From NCBI GenBank assembly GCA_947381965.1, contig CANCXX010000035.1, positions 1-46,950 on the forward strand: DNA of 46,950 nucleotides, in the 5' to 3' direction. Origin of the DNA: an uncultured bacterium (GTDB taxonomy: Bacteria; Bacillota; Clostridia; Lachnospirales; Lachnospiraceae). How positions within the stretch are numbered: the first letter of the stretch is position 1; each line of letters begins with the position of its first letter. A program made the position numbers and the translations under genes. Under the pieces are notes generated by a model. It was not told the origin of the DNA. It searched no databases and worked only from the letters and a program-made list of their open reading frames with translations. Positions 32,146 to 40,698 of the stretch are shown in pieces.

Positions 32146-34881
32146 ATGGTAAGGAAACAGAAATATTCAGTAACAGGCATGACCTGCTCCGCCTGTTCAT
32201 CCCATGTGGAAAAAAGTGTGAGAAAACTGCCGGGAATGGAAGAGGTTACGGTAAATCTCCTGACCAATAGTATGCAGACATCTTATGATGACGGGGTATG
32301 CAGTGAGGAAAAGATCATTGAGGCAGTGGAAAAAGCAGGCTATGGAGCCAGTCTGTCTACGCAGGATGGCGGAGTGGAGAAGGGAAGCGCAGCCGGGAAA
32401 ACGAAAGCGGGGGAGTATGATGCTGGCAGGGAACAGGTAAGAGGAACCAGTCAGATGGGAAGGGAAGCCTTAAAGGGGAAAAAAGAAAATAAAGAGATGA
32501 AAACAAGGCTTGGGATTTCCATTATTTTTATGGTTCTTTTGATGGTTGTTTCCATGTATCATATGTTTTTTATGTGGCTGCATCTGCCGGTTCCAAATCT
32601 GTTTATGAAGCTTTTTCATGGACCAGAGAATGCGCTCACATTTTCTTTTACTCAGTTTCTTCTGACGCTGCCTATTATATATGTAAACAGAAAATATTAT
32701 CAGACAGGATTTAAAACGCTGTTTCATTTAAGCCCTAATATGGACAGTCTGATTGCCATAGGTTCCGGTGCAGCGCTTTTGTATGGCGTGTTTGCCATAT
32801 ACAGGATTGGTTATGGATTGGGACATGGAGATATTGCACTTGTGGAAAGATATGCTTCTGATTTGTATTTTGAATCAGCGGGAATGATTTTAGCATTAAT
32901 TACCGTTGGAAAATATCTGGAAACCCGTTCTAAGGGCAAAACCAGTGAAGCCATTGAAAAATTGATGGATTTATCTCCAAAGACGGCGCTGCTTCTTCTG
33001 GAAAATGGGGAGGAAAAAGAAATTCCAACCCAACAGCTTTTAAAAGACGATTTATTTGTGGTAAAACCAGGCAGCCTTATTCCTGCAGATGGTGTTGTTG
33101 TGGAGGGAACTTCCAGCATCAATGAAGCAGCCATTACAGGAGAGAGCATACCTGTGGAAAAGCAGCCGGGAGACGGTGTGGTTTCCGCCACAATGAATAA
33201 GGCCGGCCGGCTGGTGTGCCGGGCAGTTAAAGTAGGGGAAGACACAACGCTTTCACAGATTATCCGGCTGGTGGAGGAGGCTTCGTCTTCCAAAGCGCCT
33301 ATTGCGAGGATGGCAGATAAGATTGCGGGAATTTTTGTTCCGGCAGTTATGTGCATTGCCCTGATAACCTTTTTTGTGTGGGTAATGGAAGGAGGCGGTT
33401 TTGAGGCAGCTATGTCCGGCGCCATTGCTGTTTTGGTGATTTCCTGTCCCTGTGCTTTGGGACTTGCAACGCCGGTGGCCATTATGGTGGGAACGGGGGT
33501 CGGAGCCAAAAACGGAATTTTGATTAAATCAGGAGACGCGCTGCAGTCTGCAAGAGACATTCATACCGTTGTTCTTGACAAAACAGGAACCATCACAGAA
33601 GGAAAGCCCAAGGTTACAGATATACTTAACTATGAAAGCGATTTAGATGTAAATCAGATTATGGCATTAGCGGCTGCTATTGAAAAGCCCAGCGAGCATC
33701 CTTTAGCGGAAGCAATTGTAGATGAGGCAAAGGAAAGAAAAGTGGAAATTCCCAGGGTAGAAGAGTTTCAGGCAGTTTTTGGAAAAGGCGTTATGGGAAT
33801 ATGTGAAGGGAAAAAGTTTTTTGCGGGAAACCTAAAGTTTATGGAGGAAAATGGGATTACTCTCACCAGGGAACAAAAGACGGCCATGGAGAAAATGTCA
33901 GAGGAAGGAAAAACCCCTTTATTATTTGCAAGGGAAAACTTCTTTTCTGCTATTATAGCAGTTGCAGATACGGTAAAATCGTCTTCCGTTCAGGCGATAG
34001 AAGCGTTTCATAACATGAATATTGAAGTGGTAATGCTGACAGGCGACAATAAACGGACAGCAGAGGCCGTTAAAAAGAGGCTGGGTATTAATCAGGTTAT
34101 TGCTGAAGTTTTGCCGGAGGATAAGGAAAAGGAGATACGAAGACTGCAGAGAGAGGGCAGGAAGGTTGCAATGATAGGAGATGGTATTAACGATGCACCG
34201 GCACTGGCGGCGGCGGATGTCGGAATTGCCATTGGCGCGGGAACAGATGTGGCAATAGACAGCGCTGATATTATTCTGATGAAAAGCAGGCTGACAGATG
34301 CTATAACAGCTATCCGGCTAAGCCGTTCGGTTATTAAGAATATAAAAGAGAATCTGTTTTGGGCCTTTTTCTACAATTCCATTGGTATTCCCCTGGCAGC
34401 AGGTGTATTTTATCCGGCATTTGGCGTGAGATTAAATCCTATGTTTGGAGCAGCTGCAATGAGTCTTAGCAGTCTGTTTGTGGTGGGGAATGCCTTGCGT
34501 CTGCGAAACTTTAAGGTTTACACATATGAAGAAAATGAACACAATATTGGTCCCAATGAAGCTTTATCAGATGGTATACGGCAAATGGATAAGGACATGG
34601 GAGAAAAAAGTAATTTAAATGAAATAATACCAAATGGTATAAAAAATAAGGAAAATCAGGAGGAAAGAAAAATGAACAGAACAATGACAATTGAGGGAAT
34701 GATGTGCGGGCACTGCACAGGAAGAGTGCAGAAGGCGCTGGAGGAAATTTCTGGTGTCGAGAGTGTGGTTATGAGCCTTGAAAACAAAACAGCAGAAGTT
34801 TCCCTGAAGGAGGATGTGGCAGATGATATGCTAAAGGCAGCAGTGACTGAAGCGGGATATGAGGTGACAGACATCAGATAA
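32146..34881 (+). CDS. copA: Copper-exporting P1B-type ATPase with C-terminal CopZ-like domain
   Basis: Cu(I) efflux pump of 911 residues. The N-terminal heavy-metal domain has GMTCSACSS (Cys14, Cys17). The core shows TGES, the transport-site C434-P-C436, phosphorylated Asp478 in DKTGTITEG, HPLAEAIV for nucleotide binding and GDGINDAPAL. After the last membrane helix comes a polar linker of about 50 residues (about 792-842), then a second heavy-metal domain (GMMCGHC, Cys854 and Cys857) like the free chaperone CopZ. The ATG at 32146 has TGGAGG 7 nt upstream. The C-terminal domain has its own internal ribosome binding site. Confidence 0.95.
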   Translation: MVRKQKYSVTGMTCSACSSHVEKSVRKLPGMEEVTVNLLTNSMQTSYDDGVCSEEKIIEAVEKAGYGASLSTQDGGVEKGSAAGKTKAGEYDAGREQVRGTSQMGREALKGKKENKEMKTRLGISIIFMVLLMVVSMYHMFFMWLHLPVPNLFMKLFHGPENALTFSFTQFLLTLPIIYVNRKYYQTGFKTLFHLSPNMDSLIAIGSGAALLYGVFAIYRIGYGLGHGDIALVERYASDLYFESAGMILALITVGKYLETRSKGKTSEAIEKLMDLSPKTALLLLENGEEKEIPTQQLLKDDLFVVKPGSLIPADGVVVEGTSSINEAAITGESIPVEKQPGDGVVSATMNKAGRLVCRAVKVGEDTTLSQIIRLVEEASSSKAPIARMADKIAGIFVPAVMCIALITFFVWVMEGGGFEAAMSGAIAVLVISCPCALGLATPVAIMVGTGVGAKNGILIKSGDALQSARDIHTVVLDKTGTITEGKPKVTDILNYESDLDVNQIMALAAAIEKPSEHPLAEAIVDEAKERKVEIPRVEEFQAVFGKGVMGICEGKKFFAGNLKFMEENGITLTREQKTAMEKMSEEGKTPLLFARENFFSAIIAVADTVKSSSVQAIEAFHNMNIEVVMLTGDNKRTAEAVKKRLGINQVIAEVLPEDKEKEIRRLQREGRKVAMIGDGINDAPALAAADVGIAIGAGTDVAIDSADIILMKSRLTDAITAIRLSRSVIKNIKENLFWAFFYNSIGIPLAAGVFYPAFGVRLNPMFGAAAMSLSSLFVVGNALRLRNFKVYTYEENEHNIGPNEALSDGIRQMDKDMGEKSNLNEIIPNGIKNKENQEERKMNRTMTIEGMMCGHCTGRVQKALEEISGVESVVMSLENKTAEVSLKEDVADDMLKAAVTEAGYEVTDIR
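34672..34881 (+). CDS. Possible separately translated CopZ copper chaperone nested in copA
   Basis: An in-frame ATG at 34672 is preceded by a perfect AGGAGG (34658-34663) at the ideal 8-nt spacing. The 69-residue product starts MNRTMTIEGMMCGHC and has the full length and ferredoxin-like pattern of CopZ. The same codons also form the last domain of CopA, so the locus could give both a fused pump and free chaperone. Free production is inferred from the ribosome binding site alone; the linker before it looks like a read-through former intergenic region. Confidence 0.55.
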   Translation: MNRTMTIEGMMCGHCTGRVQKALEEISGVESVVMSLENKTAEVSLKEDVADDMLKAAVTEAGYEVTDIR

Positions 34882-34967
34882 CAACAATATGGCTGGCATT
34901 TTATTACGAAAATGTATGTTAAGAACTTTAAATGCAATTATCATATCTGGCATGGAAGAAACGATTT

Positions 34968-34998
34968 AAAAGGCAGGACAAAGACAGTCCTGCCTTTT
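34968..34998. terminator. Bidirectional terminator between copA and the DUF362 gene
   Basis: AAAAGGCAGGAC (34968-34979) pairs perfectly with GTCCTGCCTTTT (34987-34998) around 7 nt. A-tract and T-tract ends serve both convergent genes. Confidence 0.9.
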
Positions 34999-35013
34999 GC
35001 TGTTATGGGACGC

Positions 35014-36129
35014 TTAAAAAGCTTTTTTTACGGAAATTGCTTTCATGGGGCACATTTCCTGACAGCAGAAACAGGAAATACATTTTTTCTTTTTAAATTT
35101 TGCTTTTCCATTTTCTATTTTAATAATATGGGCGGGGCAGCTTTCCGCACATTTACCGCATCCAATACATTTTTCTTTTTCCAGCTGGGGATAGGACTTA
35201 AAAAGCCGCCCGGCAATCAGGGCAAAGGGCCTTTGCAAAAAGCCGGGAAGGGAGCTGGAAAAGTCCAGCTTGATGGCATCGGGTGTCTGAAAAGGGGGAA
35301 GGTTTTCAGGCAGAGTGTCCCCTATAAGCTCTATCTTATCAGGTTGGGCAAGACCCTTTTCAACAGCAAGACGTATCATTTCCACAGCCATGGGATTAAG
35401 TCCCATAAGCTTTGCGGCAAAATAATCCTGGGTATAAAAATCCCTGGCAGCAAGAATCAGATGAAGGGGATAGGAGGTTCCGCCAGTAGGCCCATTGCCC
35501 TCCATGGCATTTACCGCATCAATAATGGTTAGCTGGGGACTGACCGTCTGTGCCAGTTCAAGGAGCATCCGGGAAAAATCATGGATGTCCGGCCAGCGAT
35601 AATGCAGCTGGGGCTTTTCCAGTCCGGGAATGACGCCAAACAGATTTTTAATTCCGCCGGAATATCCGGTCATGGCATGGGTTTTTAGTTTACAGATATT
35701 GATAATATAATCCGCTTCCAGAATAGGTGTAATAATATGAAAGGAATGATTCGCAAATCCATTTTTGCAATTTACAGTCCGGGCGGAAAAGTCCATATTA
35801 AGGGTGATATCTGGTTCTAACTGCCTCATGCCGCACGCTTGATAGATGTTTTTCATGTGTTCGCCGTTATATAGGCCGCCGGAGCTTTCTGCAAGTACAA
35901 TATTTTTAACTCCCTGTGCTTTCAGCCAGCGTACAACTGCTTTTATCACAAGGGGATGAGTGGTGACGGGAAAGTCTGGACTTTTAGCCATAATCAGGTT
36001 AGGTTTAATCACTACCTTTAAATCGGGACGCATATCGCCTGCAATGCCAAGCGTTTCCATGGCTTTGCAGATGGCTGGGTAAATCAAATCTTCTTTATAT
36101 TCTTTTACATGGTATAATGTCTGAATCAT
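35014..36129 (-). CDS. DUF362 protein with C-terminal double 4Fe-4S ferredoxin domain
   Basis: Protein of 371 residues. The DUF362 part (about 25-290) carries VVIKPNLIMAKSPDFPVTTHP, AESSGG, and INICKLKTHAMTGYSGGIKNLFG. The C-terminus has two ferredoxin motifs, CIGCGKCAESCP and CISCFCCQEMCP, each suited to a 4Fe-4S cluster. DUF362 proteins are probable redox enzymes or electron carriers without a settled reaction. The ATG at 36129 has AAAGG 7 nt upstream; an in-frame extension of 32 residues has none. The gene stands alone on the minus strand. Confidence 0.88.
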   Translation of the reverse strand: MIQTLYHVKEYKEDLIYPAICKAMETLGIAGDMRPDLKVVIKPNLIMAKSPDFPVTTHPLVIKAVVRWLKAQGVKNIVLAESSGGLYNGEHMKNIYQACGMRQLEPDITLNMDFSARTVNCKNGFANHSFHIITPILEADYIINICKLKTHAMTGYSGGIKNLFGVIPGLEKPQLHYRWPDIHDFSRMLLELAQTVSPQLTIIDAVNAMEGNGPTGGTSYPLHLILAARDFYTQDYFAAKLMGLNPMAVEMIRLAVEKGLAQPDKIELIGDTLPENLPPFQTPDAIKLDFSSSLPGFLQRPFALIAGRLFKSYPQLEKEKCIGCGKCAESCPAHIIKIENGKAKFKKKKCISCFCCQEMCPMKAISVKKAF

Positions 36130-36311
36130 GTGAACACCTTTCTTACAATTTATGGCAGAGGGTATCAAGCTTGTTGTCTGTGAGAATAAAAATAACTTCT
36201 TGCAATATTTTAATTTTATCATCAAAAAGGAATTTTTAAAAGAAGTTAAATTTGTGTGGCCGATTTGATGAGGAGTATCAAGACAGTTTTTTACTTTATG
36301 TAGGAAAATGG

Positions 36312-36340
36312 TGGAAAGGTTTATATATTGATGCTATAAT
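36312..36340 (+). promoter_or_regulatory. Extended -10 promoter of the HD-HAD gene
   Basis: TGCTATAAT ends at 36340 and is an extended -10, with a weak -35 TGGAAA (36312-36317) at 17 bp. It lies in the 324-nt gap 36130-36453, which otherwise holds only the DUF362 5' region and an unstructured leader of about 105 nt. Confidence 0.6.
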
Positions 36341-36453
36341 TGCCCTGGATGTGTTTGAGGTGAAATGGCCATGCCCGGTTCTATGATTGGAAGCACACAA
36401 GCGTTTCCTAAGTGCAGTTAAAGGCGAATTTATATATAATATGGAGTGGACGG

Positions 36454-37971
36454 ATGAATATAGATAAGGAAAAGATTTTACGTGTTTTTAGAGAATATGT
36501 GGAAAAATATGACAGCAGTAATGAAAAGGTGCGGCTGAAAATTGAGCATACCTACAGAGTTAGCAGCCTATGCAGGGAAATTGCAAAGTCTCTGTATCTT
36601 TCCGGGGAAGATGTTTCTTTATCCTGGCTTCTTGGTATACTGCATGATGTGGGGCGGTTTGAACAGCTGAAAAATTATGGGACTTTTATTGATGCACAAT
36701 CCATTGATCATGCTGTATATGGAGCGGAAATTCTTTTTAAGCAGGGAAAAATCCGGGATTATATTGAAGATAAGGACGAGGATATACTGATTGAAACGGT
36801 AATAAAATACCACAGCGCTTATCGGCTGCCTGAAAATCTGGATGAAAGAACTAAAATGTTCTGTCAGATTTTGCGGGACAGTGATAAAATAGATATTTTG
36901 AAAGTAAATGTGGATTTCCCTTTGGAGGAGATTTACAATGTAACCACAAATGAACTGCGGACCAGTGCGGTCAGTGGAAAAGTGATGCAGGCGTTTTGCG
37001 AGGAACATGCGGTTTTACGCAGCCTGAAAAAGACGCCTGTGGATTATGTAACAGGCCATATTTCACTTGTGTATGAGTTGGTTTACGCGAAAAGTATTTC
37101 TATTGCCAAAGAGCAGGGATATATAAAAAAGCTGATGGATTTTAAGTCGGATAATCCCAAAACAGAAGAACAGTTTAGGCAGATACGCAGTGTTATGAAT
37201 GCGTATCTTGAGAAAAGAAGCGGCAGCCGGACAGATTATAAAAATTATATTTTTGACTTATATGGTACTTTGGTAGATATTCATACAGATGAGAAAAAGG
37301 AATTTCTGTGGGAGAATATGGCACGGATTTTTTCCATGATGGGGGCGGTTTACGAAAAAAAAGAGCTGGAAGAAGCGTATCTTAAACTGGTGAAGCAGGA
37401 AGAGAGAGAAAGTGTTTTTAGGGCCCAAAAGACTTTTGAAGATGAAAATTTATGCTGTCAGGAAGCGGAAGTATTGCTGGAAAATGTATTTGGACAGCTT
37501 TTTCTGAAAAAGAACATACAGGCAGATAAAAGACAGATAAGGCAGATGGGAATTGTGTTCCGCAGTCTGTCCATTTCTCATATCCGTCTTTTTGACGGTG
37601 CGCGGGCGTTGCTTGAACGTCTTAGAAAAAACGGAAAAAAGATTTATCTTTTATCTAATGCACAACGCATGTTTACAGAGCCAGAGATGAAAATGCTTGG
37701 AATTTATGAATATTTTGACGGAATTTTATATTCTTCCGACCAGGGGGTCAAAAAACCTTCTTCCTATTTTTATGATGCCTTGTTTAAGCAATATGGACTG
37801 AACAAAGAAGAATCGGTAATGATTGGAAATGAATATCAGGCGGATATTTATGGGGCGGATAATTATGGAATAAAAAGTATGTATATTTACACGGCACAGT
37901 CAGGGAAAGAGGCAGGTAAGCTTCCGGAGGGCTGTCAGCGCATTGGGCATATAAGTGAGACTTATCCGTAA
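36454..37971 (+). CDS. HD-domain / HAD-like hydrolase fusion
   Basis: Protein of 505 residues. The N-terminal half is an HD phosphohydrolase domain (about 20-215): IEHTYRVSSLC, H64-D65 in GILHDVGRFEQ, KYHSAYRLP and RDSDKIDIL provide the metal ligands. The C-terminal half (about 262-500) is HAD-like: FDLYGTLVD with nucleophile Asp268, LLSNAQ as motif II, KKPSSYFYDALF as motif III and MIGNEYQADIYGA as motif IV. Position +2 after the nucleophile is Tyr270, not the acid Asp typical of HAD phosphatases; dehalogenase-type members share FDxYGTL. TGGAG lies 7-8 nt before the ATG at 36454. Substrates are unknown. Confidence 0.85.
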   Translation: MNIDKEKILRVFREYVEKYDSSNEKVRLKIEHTYRVSSLCREIAKSLYLSGEDVSLSWLLGILHDVGRFEQLKNYGTFIDAQSIDHAVYGAEILFKQGKIRDYIEDKDEDILIETVIKYHSAYRLPENLDERTKMFCQILRDSDKIDILKVNVDFPLEEIYNVTTNELRTSAVSGKVMQAFCEEHAVLRSLKKTPVDYVTGHISLVYELVYAKSISIAKEQGYIKKLMDFKSDNPKTEEQFRQIRSVMNAYLEKRSGSRTDYKNYIFDLYGTLVDIHTDEKKEFLWENMARIFSMMGAVYEKKELEEAYLKLVKQEERESVFRAQKTFEDENLCCQEAEVLLENVFGQLFLKKNIQADKRQIRQMGIVFRSLSISHIRLFDGARALLERLRKNGKKIYLLSNAQRMFTEPEMKMLGIYEYFDGILYSSDQGVKKPSSYFYDALFKQYGLNKEESVMIGNEYQADIYGADNYGIKSMYIYTAQSGKEAGKLPEGCQRIGHISETYP

Positions 37972-37992
37972 AAACAAATAATATGGAAAGTG

Positions 37993-38036
37993 CCAGTGGA
38001 TTTGCAGAAAATTGCAAACCGCTGGTTTTTTATTTT
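37993..38036 (+). terminator. Rho-independent terminator of the HD-HAD gene
   Basis: A 13-bp stem with one bulged A runs from CCAGTGG (37993-37999) and TTTGCA to TGCAAACCGCTGG ending at 38025, followed by TTTTTTATTTT. Confidence 0.92.
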
Positions 38037-38095
38037 GCTTTGGGAAGGAAGTCAGAGTCCTTTTTATGGTACACATCATTCTTTATAATTATAAG

Positions 38096-38310
38096 TAGGT
38101 AATTGCGAAACTCGTAAACTTGCCAAATATTCTGACAATATATTCTGCGAAAAGCCTTATGCACCATGGAATCAAGACCATAGAAGGCAGGAGGGACGCT
38201 ACCCGACTGTCTTCTGTCCTGCTGGGCTTGATGGAATGCACGGTGCAACAGGATTTGAGTGGAATATATTGTCAGAATATTTCCACAACTTCAAGTTTTG
38301 CAATTACCTA
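38096..38310. mobile_element. 215-bp MITE-like inverted-repeat element with 6-bp target duplication
   Basis: Terminal 11-bp inverted repeats TAGGTAATTGC / GCAATTACCTA extend into arms of about 50 nt at about 80 percent match. These include a perfect 21-bp inner segment at about 38125-38145 and 38262-38282. The direct repeat TATAAG flanks both ends (38090-38095, 38311-38316), as expected for a target-site duplication. The centre holds further complementary pieces (TGCACC/GGTGCA, GCAGGA/TCCTGC). No transposase is coded, so movement would need one elsewhere. It fills most of the 421-nt gap between genes. Confidence 0.8.
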
Positions 38311-38392
38311 TATAAGTACAGCGGGGTATCTGATTATAACAGATAAAGCAGACAGAGAGCTTATGGAGCGGCCGGATAGAAAGGAGAGGGTG

Positions 38393-38764
38393 ATGAAACG
38401 TATAAAAGAGACAGCTGTAATATCAATGATTGTTATGCTTATGAGTATAACTGCATTTTGCATTTTTGAAATTATATTATTGCAGGACAAGAATAATATA
38501 CTCGGAAAAGAGCAGTATTACCGCCGCGCGGAGCAGGAATATGTGCAGGAGATAAGGGACTTTTTGGAGCAAAAAGGATATGGAAGCAGCGGGGTGACAA
38601 TGAATAAAATAATAGAAGCGGATGGAACAAGAGAATATACGGTGTTGATTCATCATAAAAGAATTGATTCACTGGATGATGAAGGGCGCAGAAGGCTGGC
38701 AAATGAATGCAGGGAAATTGAATTTTCTGTGGAGGGCTGTATTTTTAACCAGAAGTTTTTTTAA
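38393..38764 (+). CDS. Hypothetical single-pass membrane protein
   Basis: Protein of 123 residues with one N-terminal membrane helix (AVISMIVMLMSITAFCIFEIILL, about 8-30) and a charged extracellular part predicted mostly helical (EQYYRRAEQEYVQEIRDFLEQKG), followed by a beta-rich section containing TREYTVLIHHKRID. I recognise similar small proteins from Lachnospiraceae but know no function. AAGGAG is 6 nt before the ATG at 38393. A longer frame reaching back into the MITE-like element is rejected because it has no ribosome binding site. Confidence 0.65.
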   Translation: MKRIKETAVISMIVMLMSITAFCIFEIILLQDKNNILGKEQYYRRAEQEYVQEIRDFLEQKGYGSSGVTMNKIIEADGTREYTVLIHHKRIDSLDDEGRRRLANECREIEFSVEGCIFNQKFF

Positions 38765-38783
38765 ATTGGAAGACAAAAGAAGA

Positions 38784-38812
38784 ATGACAATGTAAGAGTC
38801 AGGGATTATAAT
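38784..38812 (+). promoter_or_regulatory. Possible promoter of the DUF1653 gene
   Basis: ATGACA (38784-38789) and a consensus TATAAT (38807-38812) are separated by 17 bp, about 47 bp before the start codon. Confidence 0.5.
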
Positions 38813-38858
38813 TGATATAATAATATCATCCGTATTTTACGGCAGAATGGAGGCAATT

Positions 38859-39512
38859 ATGTCAGAGATCCCATCGCCTGGACAAATATACAGGCATTTT
38901 ACAGGAAATTTATACAGGGTAGTAACCCTTGCGCAGCACAGTGAGACAGGAGAGAGCCTGGTGGTTTATCAGGCGCTATTTGAAGACTATAAAATTTTTG
39001 CAAAGCCGCTTTCTTTATTTATGGAAAAGCTTGATAAGGAAAAATACCCCCAAAGCGCTTCGGAGTTTTGTTTTGAGCTTCAAAATGAACTGATTACCGC
39101 TACACCGGCAGATATATCTGCAAAGGATACAACTTCAGAAAAAACAGTTTCAGATGACGGGACGGCTAAGCTGGATGAAAAAGGCAACAAAGAACAGACA
39201 GCAGAAAACTTATTTCCGGAAGAGGAAGAACAGGCAGAAAAGGATAGAGACGTTTGCGGCGGGGAGCCGGAGAATGGGGAAGAAGAATTAAATATTGATC
39301 CACTGGTATTGGATTTTTTGGATGCAAGAACTTACGAGGAACGTTTGAATATACTTTCAGCGCTCCATCACCGTATTACGGATGATATGATTAATATTAT
39401 GGCGATTGCGGCCGGGGTGGAAATTGATGAGGGGGACACGGAAGAGCGGTTTGCCCAATTGCGTACTTGTCTTAAAACGTTTGAAAGATATGAAAGCAGC
39501 CGTTTAAGATAG
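38859..39512 (+). CDS. DUF1653 domain protein
   Basis: Protein of 217 residues. The N-terminal 60 residues (PGQIYRHFTGNLYRVVTLA, then VVYQALFEDYKIFAKPLSLF) match DUF1653, a small beta-rich domain of unknown function that occurs alone in many bacteria. A low-complexity acidic linker (about 90-145) joins it to a helical C-terminal domain (LDFLDARTYEERLNILSALH onward). GGAGG lies 5 nt before the ATG at 38859; the ATG at 38847 overlaps the box itself and is rejected. The long acidic linker is an addition to the usual short family form. Confidence 0.8.
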   Translation: MSEIPSPGQIYRHFTGNLYRVVTLAQHSETGESLVVYQALFEDYKIFAKPLSLFMEKLDKEKYPQSASEFCFELQNELITATPADISAKDTTSEKTVSDDGTAKLDEKGNKEQTAENLFPEEEEQAEKDRDVCGGEPENGEEELNIDPLVLDFLDARTYEERLNILSALHHRITDDMINIMAIAAGVEIDEGDTEERFAQLRTCLKTFERYESSRLR

Positions 39513-39592
39513 ACAAATGTTTTCCGGAATAATGCCAGTGTGTAAGATAAGGATCTGTTTAAGTTTTCGCTTGAGAAGCATGGAGGATTATT

Positions 39593-40525
39593 ATGGCATA
39601 TAATTTGGAAAACAGACTGGTTATTGGAGTTTCTTCAAGGGCATTGTTTGATTTGACCGTTGAAAATGAAATATTTTGTTCCCAAGGCGTGGAAGCGTAT
39701 TGTAAGTATCAGGTGGAGCATGAGAAAGAGCTATTGGCGCCAGGGAATGGTTTCCGGCTGATAGAGGCATTGCTGGACATCAATAAAATTCCAGGACAGG
39801 AAGGGCGGGTAGAGGTGATTATTATGTCACATAACAGCCCGGATACTTCTCTTAGAGTGTTTTATTCTATTGCCCATTATGGACTTAATATTTCAAGGGC
39901 CGTGTTAGCAAGCGGCGCATCGCTTACACCCTATTTGGAAGCTTTCCATACGGATTTATATCTGTCGGCGGACGAGACAGATGTGCAGTCAGCGATTGAC
40001 TGCGGAATTGCAGCTGGAATTATCTGTTGTGATGAAATTAAAGCATATAAAGGGCAGAAGGAAATTTCACAAATCAGAATTGCTTTTGATGGAGATGCGG
40101 TATTGTTTTCAGATGAATCTGAGAGAATTTTCAGGGAAAAAGGCTTGGAAGCATTTGAGGAAAATGAAAGAATACAGGCGGAAAATCCATTACAGCAAGG
40201 GCCTTTTGCCAAATTTTTAAAGACGATTTCCGACATACAAAGCGAATTTCCGCCGGAGCAGGCGCCTATACGGACGGCGCTTGTTACTGCCCGGAGTGCG
40301 CCTGCCCATGAACGTGTGATAAGGACGCTGCGGGCATGGCATGTACGAATTGACGAAGCGTTTTTTCTGGGAGGAATTACAAAACGTGATGTATTAAAAG
40401 CATTTGGCGCACATATATTTTTTGATGATCAGGCAGTACACACGACGCCTGCATCGGAAGTGGTTCTGGCCGCCAGGGTTCCATATAAGCAGTGTGATGG
40501 AGCAGAACATAAACGTGACCCATAA
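39593..40525 (+). CDS. Cytosolic 5'-nucleotidase (NT5C1-like family)
   Basis: Protein of 310 residues matching the bacterial relatives of cytosolic 5'-nucleotidase I, which dephosphorylate nucleoside monophosphates such as AMP. Recognisable are LVIGVSSRALFDLTVENEIF at the N-terminus, EVIIMSHNSPDTSLRVFYSI, IRIAFDGDAVLFSDESE with the acidic metal-binding DGD, and the HAD-like C-terminal GGITKRDVLKAFGAHIFFDDQ. GGAGG precedes the ATG by 6 nt. Nucleotide salvage or pool balancing is the likely role; the preferred substrate is unknown. Confidence 0.87.
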   Translation: MAYNLENRLVIGVSSRALFDLTVENEIFCSQGVEAYCKYQVEHEKELLAPGNGFRLIEALLDINKIPGQEGRVEVIIMSHNSPDTSLRVFYSIAHYGLNISRAVLASGASLTPYLEAFHTDLYLSADETDVQSAIDCGIAAGIICCDEIKAYKGQKEISQIRIAFDGDAVLFSDESERIFREKGLEAFEENERIQAENPLQQGPFAKFLKTISDIQSEFPPEQAPIRTALVTARSAPAHERVIRTLRAWHVRIDEAFFLGGITKRDVLKAFGAHIFFDDQAVHTTPASEVVLAARVPYKQCDGAEHKRDP

Positions 40526-40621
40526 ATTTATATGACCGCGATTTTAAATATGCAGGGTTGTTTCAGTTTCATTGTCTGCAGGAAGAAAGGAAGTGTCACG
40601 GTCAAATTTGTGACAGGGGGA

Positions 40622-40644
40622 GTTTGGAAGTTAAACTTCCAAAC
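40622..40644. promoter_or_regulatory. 23-bp palindrome upstream of the sfsA-mutY fusion
   Basis: GTTTGGAAG (40622-40630) and CTTCCAAAC (40636-40644) form a perfect dyad around TTAAA. Without a T-run it is not a standard terminator. It could be a repressor operator or an RNA hairpin in the leader of the gene at 40699. Confidence 0.5.
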
Positions 40645-40698
40645 GATCTGTTGGTGCAGTACTGCCAAGCACAGCTGGCGGTATGCAGAGGTATAAAA

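Noticed and set aside
38120-38392. Protein-coding extension through the MITE-like element
   Set aside because: The frame is open by chance; the region is explained by inverted repeats and the only good ribosome binding site is at 38381-38386.
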